DNA of 64,000 nt from Bimuria novae-zelandiae CBS 107.79 (Eukaryota; Ascomycota; Dothideomycetes; Pleosporales; Didymosphaeriaceae), in the NCBI GenBank assembly GCA_010015655.1, contig ML976656.1, forward strand, positions 603,076-667,075, written 5' to 3'. The position numbers were made by a program, and so were the translations under genes. The notes below the pieces were generated by a model. The model did no database searches and was not told the origin of the DNA. It saw nothing but the letters and a program-made list of their open reading frames with translations. Of this stretch, positions 58,091 through 64,000 are shown one piece after another; position 1 is the first letter of the stretch, and each line of letters starts with the position of its first letter.

Positions 58091-58552
58091 CTAGCCTAAG
58101 TTAGCCCGTAGAAGTGCATGTAGCAACGGTTCGCGAAAGCTAGTACCCTTTAAATTCTCCTCCTATTACTTTAACGCCTTAATTACATTAGCAACGCGTA
58201 AGTCATGCTAGATATAGTTATACTCCTTCTCCTCTATCTCTACTAACTCTCGCTTAAGACGCGCGGTCTTAAGAGTAGCCTAAGCTTAAAGCTCTTTTAC
58301 TTAAAGAAGGGTAAGACGCTTTTCGCGCTTCTCCTTCTAAACACGCTCCTAATCCTTCTTAGGAATTTATAGACTATATTTAGCATAGGTAGCGAGATAG
58401 CCTGTATACTACCTAAAAGTAGCGTTAATAAAATACTGTAACTTCTTCTTCTAATAACGCTTATAACTAGACACTATCTTTAGGCCCTAAGCTTTTACCT
58501 TTTACGCACGGGCACGACGGGTTGCTAGGGATAAATAAGGGGTTCTTAGCAT
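58091..58552 (-). pseudogene. Antisense coiled-coil ORF of A4
   Basis: A 153-codon frame opposite to pol, ATG at 58552, TAG at 58091. It begins MLRTPYLSLATRRARA, has an aromatic middle (YFINATFRQYTG),, then a long charged helix: KEKREKRLTLL, KTARLKRELVEIEEKEYNYI and VIKALKQQEENLKG. Internal stops are all TAA/TAG at positions where Gln fits the heptad-like pattern. Position and convergent orientation match A3 and B2. No known domain. Another antisense frame also has few stops, so codon statistics on unmutated copies are needed. Confidence 0.55.
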
Positions 58553-58700
58553 AGTTAGTAAGGCAAGGGGAATTAAGGAGAGGCTGTAGCCTGCCTTAGG
58601 ACGTAGGGGGACGCACCTTTATAGTAATTAGCACTAACGCGCTAACGGCACAGTACAGTAAAGTAAAGTATTAAGATAATAACCTTAAAGAGGAGGATAG

Positions 58701-59152
58701 TGTTACGACCACAAACCTTATAAGAATAAAGAAGCTAGATAATTACGCTAAGAGAGTAATTATTAATAAAGTAGTAAAGTTAACAGGACCTAACGGGGCG
58801 CGGGGCAGCTTAGTTAGTAGTTACGTAACAAAGTCCCGCATAAAGGGAAGTCCCATGGGACTACCGTAGTCCCTAGGACTACAGGGCCTTGGCGGGACTA
58901 CGAAGAAGGAATAGGCTAGTATATAGTGTGGCAACTTTCCTATTATTATTTCCTTCCTTATAGTTAACTTATATATCTTCTGTGCGAGTACGTTCTCCTA
59001 TATAGACTAATAGTTATCTTATTTATTATAAGATTAGATTATCTAGCCGCGCTAAGTGTCGCATTAACTTATACCACTAAATAATCCGTGAAGCACCACG
59101 ATACCTTACCGCCCTAACCTGGATCGGAACAAGGTGTGAGAGCCTCATAGCA
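58701..59152 (+). repeat. 3' LTR of A4 (452 bp)
   Basis: Same length as the 5' LTR; ends CCTCATAGCA followed by TATAT. It begins right after the polypurine tract. Confidence 0.95.
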
Positions 59153-59189
59153 TATATAGTAATTTATATATACATAAGAATCTTATATA

Positions 59190-60440
59190 ATTTTTTTTTG
59201 TAATTTACTAGTGTTCTAAGTAAATAGCCTTACCGCCGTTAGTTGCTAGTTGCTTACACCAAGATAACATCTTAGAAACTAACCTACGTATTTCTATAAG
59301 CGTAATTATAGCCTATTCTTGTACGAGGATCTCCTTAAGATACTGCTTTATGCTATCCTATATAGTCTCGGACGGCAGGAGACTGTTAAGACGTCTTTTT
59401 ACGCGTTATTTAAGGATAAGCTATACGCCTTCTTGTGGATTGAGATCCGGCGACTAGCCTAGATAGAGTAGTGTACGGATCCAATTCACATCCTTGAGCT
59501 TTCTAGAGACGTTGTTAAAGGACTTTGTACCATAAGATGGGTCGTTATCCTCCTGTAGGAGCCACTCCCGCTGCTCTATTATAGAACCTATACGAGCCTG
59601 TTGTACAGCGTCTATATACGACGGCAATATGTGCTCTGTGTAGTACTCTTAAGTTATATAATGGCCGCCGACGTCTCCCTTAATAGCTAGAGGGCATTTA
59701 AGCTCCCACTTAGTAACCCTTTCCTTATATTTCTACTAGGTCTCGTACTTATACTTACGAGGCCTCTGCAGAGGCTTTAGCAGCGTTAACATATTAATAT
59801 TATTATTGTAAAAGCTAAAAGGGCCTTTATAGTACCAATTTAGAGTAGTAAATATATATAACGTTAAAGAAGAGCTCTTCACGGGCTTCTATACGCCTAT
59901 ATTATTTATTTTAAGGCACTTTTTCTTCTAGCATAGGATGCTAAGCTTCTAAAAGTCCTTCTTTAAATTAAAATAAGCCTTATTAGTCTAGTAAAGAGTA
60001 TCCTAGAGGCTAAAGAGAGGCTGCTATTAATTAATATAACTATAGCCTATATAGAGATACTTATTATTAAATGAAATCTCCTTCTTTGTGTAGGCTTGTT
60101 TATAGACGCCGGCATGGATCCTTTTACGGAGATTGTGCTCTAAGGTACGCTTTATAAGTGGTATATTATTCGTACGGATCTATACGCCTAAGGACTTGTC
60201 TCTAACAGGGTTTATAGCGTTATCTATTAAAACTCTAAGCATTAACTTATCTATATACTATAAATACCTAAATTTTATATATATTTTTTTAGCTCTTACG
60301 CTTACGTACGTGTTAATAGTTATTATATTTCTTAAACTCCTTTATTTAGTGATAGCCTATAGACTTTCTTATGCTATACTAGGCATAGATATTACAAAAA
60401 GGGGTAATATTATTATTATACTATAAAGCCTTAAAAAATT
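59190..60440 (-). pseudogene. Mar2 transposase, RIP-inactivated (DD38E-like)
   Basis: Minus-strand Tc1/mariner transposase. Readable blocks: KWELKCPLAIKGDVGGHYIT (about 59640-59700), SIIEQREWLLQEDNDPSYG with the second catalytic Asp (about 59530-59585), then SPDLNPQEGV with the final Glu (about 59420-59455). I count 38 residues between that Asp and Glu. The first catalytic Asp appears as Asn (TNKAYFN, about 60000). Stops are TAG/TAA at Gln or Trp positions. The 97-codon plus-strand ORF (60133-60426) is a shadow. Confidence 0.82.
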
Positions 60441-60713
60441 ATAAACGCTCCTCTATATTAGGTTTTTTAAGGATAGCATTTTATACAGGCGTATAAGGCC
60501 TTTCTAAAAAGCTATTAATTATTTTATTAAAAAGTAATTTTATCGTACTATAGATATTAACGTTAATATTAATAATAGCAAGATTTAGTATTAAGTGCGG
60601 GGTGCTAACTTATTAGAAAGTGTCCCACGAATTAGTGCAGGGGGTGGTGCCACCACAATCCAAATTATATAAGATCCCAATCCCAATCCAATCACAATCC
60701 ATTTACTAGTCTA

Positions 60714-60960
60714 GATGCAAGGAACCTTAGGATCTGGCAATCGTCTAAGAAGCTGGACTAGAAGAACGTTAGCCCGTATAGAATTAGTATAACAGTCTCT
60801 ATACATGCCTACAGGCTAGAGCTACCCGATTTAATAAAGGTATAACGTGGTTTATTAGCACTTAGATTATATTAGCACTTAACTTACTTTTCCCTACTAT
60901 CGTACCTTCTAACTTTATTTACTTAACTATAACGCTTTAATAAATTAAACTGGCTTATCT
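60714..60960. other. Spacer between Mar2 and the Fot1-like relic
   Basis: Mixed composition at 60714-60830, then TpA-rich. It may include the 3' end of the Fot1-like element; no inverted repeat could be matched because the other end is lost. Confidence 0.4.
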
Positions 60961-62290
60961 ATAGACTTATTAAATATCTTTATATTGGCCTGACACGTTT
61001 GTATATTATATTTAATTTCTTAATAGTTGCTATATTATCGTGAAGTTAGCTAGCCTAATCCTCTACTATCGTCCTAAGAGTACCTATCTGCCTTTGCTAT
61101 AGCCTTTATGTCTTTTTAAGCTACTATATCCTACCTATCCTCTACACTAAGTGCTTTTCCTTACTAGAGACGTGTCTTTTTTACCTTTTAACGATTACTT
61201 AGTACCTTATTTACCTTATAAAGGGTTATATTCTTTATAGTTAATAGGGTAACTATATGCGCTAATACCTTTATACTTTTATTTATTTAACTAATTATAT
61301 TAAATATTATAGTTAGTGAGCTTCCTTATTAATTAGTAATTATTAACTTTATATAATTAGTGTATAAAAAAGCTTTTATAGGGTTACACGACATCTAAGA
61401 GACCTAAGGGTCAGTATCTACTAAAGGCGTTTTAGGGGGTGTAGACGTTTATAACTTAACGTCTACCTTTAATAGAACTACTTAAGAATTATAAAGAATT
61501 AAACTAGCCTTGCGAAACTTAGCTATAATATTTTTTACTATTATAGTCTTAATATAGGCGTTATAGAAGGCTAAGAAGTACTTACCCTTAGTAATATAAT
61601 AAATATAAAATTTAATAAATATATTACTCTTATAAATATAAAAGCGATTTAAGATACTAAGATATCTAATATTAAGTAGTTCGATTAGATAAGACAAGTG
61701 TAAAGGGAGACTAATGGTCATAATATTATAAGCTTTATAATAAGCTTTAAATTTTACTAACTTATAGCTTTAGTGCCTATTTAGCACTAATAACTAGTAT
61801 ACGCCTTTTATTAAACTTCTAGTATACTTATTAAAATATTTAATCTATTCTAAGCTAGGTTTATTATTTATTTACTTATTTATTATAGGTTTAATAACCT
61901 AGGAGCCTAATAAACTATCTTTAGTATACTAATTAGCGAGGTAGTATAAGCCTTAAATAACTAAAAATAGAGAAATATTGCGACCTTCCTTATTAATATA
62001 AGTAATTACTATAGCTTATTTTTAATTACTTAGCTATACTTTCTTGCCTTTACCCTTCTAATTAGACTAAGTTATAACTATATAGCCGCCGATAATGCCT
62101 ATTATAGAGCCTGTTTTGTTAAAGTTCTATGTGTCGCTATCTTGTATGCCATGCTTAGCTTTTATGTTTGTTACAAGCCGGAACCAGTCCTCAATAAGCT
62201 TCGGGTCTTTGCATAGGATCCTCTGGAAGTCGTAGGAACGTGAAAAACGCTTCTTTAGCTCTGGGGTGCGCTTTACGAAGCGATGCGCCT
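60961..62290 (-). pseudogene. Fot1-like transposase with C-terminal zinc knuckle relic
   Basis: The minus-strand reading starts inside the protein at about 62290 (HRFVKRTPELKKRFSRSYDF) and goes through YIVIT, QAIVITYINKEGR and the DDE end (LPLHLSYLIELLNIRYLSIL, with the last catalytic Asp lost). FRKASLILYNS and KVDVKL-x-TSTPP follow, the latter typical of Fot1-type C-termini. It ends in Y-S-N-Y-x-EIKYNIQTC, a CX2CX4HX4C knuckle with Cys mutated to Tyr. The N-terminus is cut off at about 62290 by Pogo3. Stops are TAA/TAG. Confidence 0.85.
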
Positions 62291-62324
62291 ACTCGCCCCA
62301 CACGCCAACCGGAGGTTGGCCCTG

Positions 62325-62396
62325 CGCAGCCCAACGTAACTTCGCAGCCCAACGTAACTTCGCAGCCCAACGTAACTTCGCAGCCCAACGTAACTT
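62325..62396. repeat. Four tandem 18-bp repeats at Pogo3 left end
   Basis: Four perfect copies of CGCAGCCCAACGTAACTT lie 45 bp upstream of the transposase ATG. Subterminal arrays of this sort are common transposase-binding sites, which is an inference here. They are not RIP-mutated. Confidence 0.95.
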
Positions 62397-62440
62397 TTCG
62401 TCGCGGATTTTTCTATTTTCTTAATAAACAACCCACAACC

Positions 62441-64000
62441 ATGCCTAAATATTATGGCGAGAGCTATAAAATTAAGCAGCGTATCTCTAATTATCTCTTT
62501 AGTTTTTCTAGCTTAGAAATACCTAATTTTGTAGCTACAGCACGCGAATGGAGCGTGCCTATTTCGCGACTTTAAGCGCGCGCTAGAGGCCGGATCAGCC
62601 GCCATAACCGCAGCGGCACGAATCTACGACTCTCAGAGACCTAGGATAAAGCGCTAAAGTCATATATACGTCGCTGCGACACTATTAGCATGCTATGCCT
62701 TATACTATAGTTAAAAGGTGCTACTTAATATATCCTTAATCGCGCGTACCCCGATAGCAGAGTTCCCTTACTTAGTATAGACTAGCTATCGCGATAGCTA
62801 TTAAGAAATCTAGACTATTACCGTATAAAGCAGAAGTCGCAGCATATTAATTATATAGTAATAGCGACGTTTAAAGCTTACAGCTATTATTTTATTAAGC
62901 TTAAAAAGGTGATATACACCTACGGCGTCACCCTATTAGACACCTATAATATAGACGAAACTGGCTTCCGCATAGGCGTTAGTAGCAATTAATAAATTAT
63001 TACTATAAAGTTTAATTATTCTTATATCTTTGCGTTAGAGACGTCGCGCGATTATATTATAAGTATTAAATTAATCTCTAGTAATAGAAAGGTGCTTAAA
63101 CCTATACTCGTTGTATAGGCTATTAATTACCTTTATTACTAGTATATAAATACGGCGCTGCCTAATAGCTATATAATCGCTATATTAATATTAGGATACG
63201 CTAATAACTCTATCTTAATAGAGTAGCTAAAGTTCTTTAAAATATAAACGCGCGCGCGCTAGAAAGGCGTATAGTAATTACTTATATTTAATAGATTTAG
63301 TAGCTACCTTACTATCGAGTTTATATAGTTCTGCGATAATTATAAGATACTCCCCTTCTTACTATCGCTATATTTATCACATTATCTATAGCCTCTAGAC
63401 GTCGTCTGTTTTCAGCTATTAAAGCAGAATCACAAAAAGGCTATAAAGATGGCCACCCGAACTAGCTACATAAACTTTAACAAAGTCGAATTTCTACATG
63501 CGATCTATAGGATTAGGATAAATACATTTAAGCGCAGCACAATCCTAAGCGCCTAAAAAAAAGCTAGGATCTTTCTATTTAATCTAGAGCTTATTTACAT
63601 AAAGCTGCCAGCACCTATCTAAACGCTATCCCTATTAGTTCTATCCGCTATTAATTTGAGCCCTATCGCCAATACACCTATAGCATATCAGCGGCAGCAT
63701 CAAAAATGTCGCGCGCCCTAGAGAGAAGTAATATATCAAGCAGGAGGCTTACAAAATTCCTAAAAAGCTCGTAATTGCTAATTAATAGTCTCGCGCTGGC
63801 CTAGCGCAACCTTATAGATATTACTATAATAGCTTAATAACGCTAAAAAAGGTAAATTAAAGATAAAAGGCTAGTATAAAAAGGTAGCGTAGTAACCGTT
63901 AAAGCAGCGCGATAAGTAATTAATTAACGTATAAAGCTTAAGGCTTAAAAGGTTACTTAAAAGGCTATAAAAACGTATAAGGACGCCTACTTATAGAGCC
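62441..64000 (+). pseudogene. Pogo3 transposase, RIP-inactivated and right-truncated
   Basis: ATG at 62441 (MPKYYGESYKIKQRISNYLF) opens 44 codons to a TAA at 62573-62575, after which the frame continues with TAA/TAG. Catalytic segment 1 is intact (LLDTYNIDETGFRIG, about 62933-62977). Segment 2 reads LLIFNRFSSYLTIEF (about 63270-63314), with the catalytic Asp mutated to Asn. Segment 3 is intact (LQPLDVVCFQLLKQNHKKAI, about 63382-63440). DDE_1/pogo family. The C-terminal tail reaches the window end. Confidence 0.85.

Larger units (their letters stand above)
52061..59152 (+). mobile_element. Ty3/gypsy chromovirus copy A4, full length (7092 bp)
   Basis: Two 452-bp LTRs, a perfect TATAT duplication (52056-52060, 59153-59157), a polypurine tract AAAGAGGAGGATAG directly before the 3' LTR, and gag, pol and an antisense frame inside. 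It is the least degraded A copy, and RT keeps its YLDD. Confidence 0.96.
51863..60711 (-). mobile_element. Tc1/mariner-type element Mar2, split by gypsy A4
   Basis: Long inverted repeats (about 95 bp, diverged) lie at the two ends; both contain CCACCACAA/TTGTGGTGG and the shared core CCCCCTGCACTAATTCGTG. Likely ends are 51863 and 60711, each next to TA. The transposase is on the minus strand right of A4. Without A4 it is about 1.75 kb, a normal size. Confidence 0.82.
62291..64000 (+). mobile_element. Pogo-type element Pogo3, right end outside window
   Basis: Begins where the Fot1-like frame is broken, possibly next to TA at 62289-62290. It has a GC-rich end region with the palindrome GCCAACC/GGTTGGC (about 62302-62320) and 18-bp tandem repeats, then a transposase frame. 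The right inverted repeat is not in the window, so the left boundary is provisional. Confidence 0.7.

Noticed and set aside
60133..60426. 97-codon hydrophobic plus-strand ORF as a membrane protein
   Set aside because: It is antisense to the RIP-mutated Mar2 transposase; Ile/Leu/Tyr richness is what AT-rich DNA gives by chance.
61482..61721. 79-codon minus-strand ORF as a separate small gene
   Set aside because: It is an uninterrupted piece of the Fot1-like transposase relic.

Overview
The window looks like an AT-rich, repeat-dominated block of a filamentous ascomycete (Pezizomycotina) genome. Almost every repeat is saturated with TpA and carries TAA/TAG exactly where conserved families have Gln (CAA/CAG) or Trp. 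That is the footprint of repeat-induced point mutation (RIP, CpA to TpA). I see no rRNA, no convincing tRNA, no CRISPR array and no prokaryotic features. The genus cannot be told from this sequence.

Layout. 1-7344: a minus-strand chromodomain Ty3/gypsy element (A1) that runs off the left edge and abuts the gag and 5' LTR of a second gypsy family (B1). 7345-12331: RIP-degraded DNA alternating with GC-balanced islands that hold only weak hypothetical ORFs. 12340-22839: a hAT transposon with an 8-bp target duplication, split by a full-length gypsy element (B2, 12651-19904), which is itself split by a solo LTR (13048-13504). 22848-29894: the main GC-balanced island. It holds an intact Tc1/mariner element (23724-25015), a 140-bp MITE, a probable small secreted protein gene (26584-27161) and a gag/protease remnant of a third retroelement (28021-29470). 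29895-34921: a 5'-truncated gypsy copy (A2). 35083-37216: a RIP-killed pogo-type transposon. 38672-49911: gypsy copy A3 (minus), split by a Ty1/copia element (39422-43812). 51863-60711: a Tc1/mariner-type element split by gypsy copy A4 (52061-59152). 60714-64000: a Fot1-like transposase remnant (minus) interrupted by another pogo-type element that runs off the right edge.

Boundaries are well supported. Perfect target-site duplications were found for hAT (AAAGAACG), B2 (AGTAG), the solo LTR (ATTTT), A3 (AAAGA), copia (GTAAT) and A4 (TATAT), plus TA duplications for Mar1, Pogo1, Mar2 and the MITE. They give a clear nesting order.

The most interesting signals are three. First, the gypsy copies carry an extra reading frame on the opposite strand, between the chromodomain end of pol and the 3' LTR; in A3 it stays in frame across the excised copia insertion. 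Second, families A and B have different but matching 8-nt complementarities between a site in the LTR and a site exactly 2 nt downstream of the 5' LTR, as expected for Tf1/sushi-type self-priming. Third, related LTRs share their 3' part but have unrelated U3 parts. Likely living genes are few: the Mar1 transposase and the secreted protein candidate.
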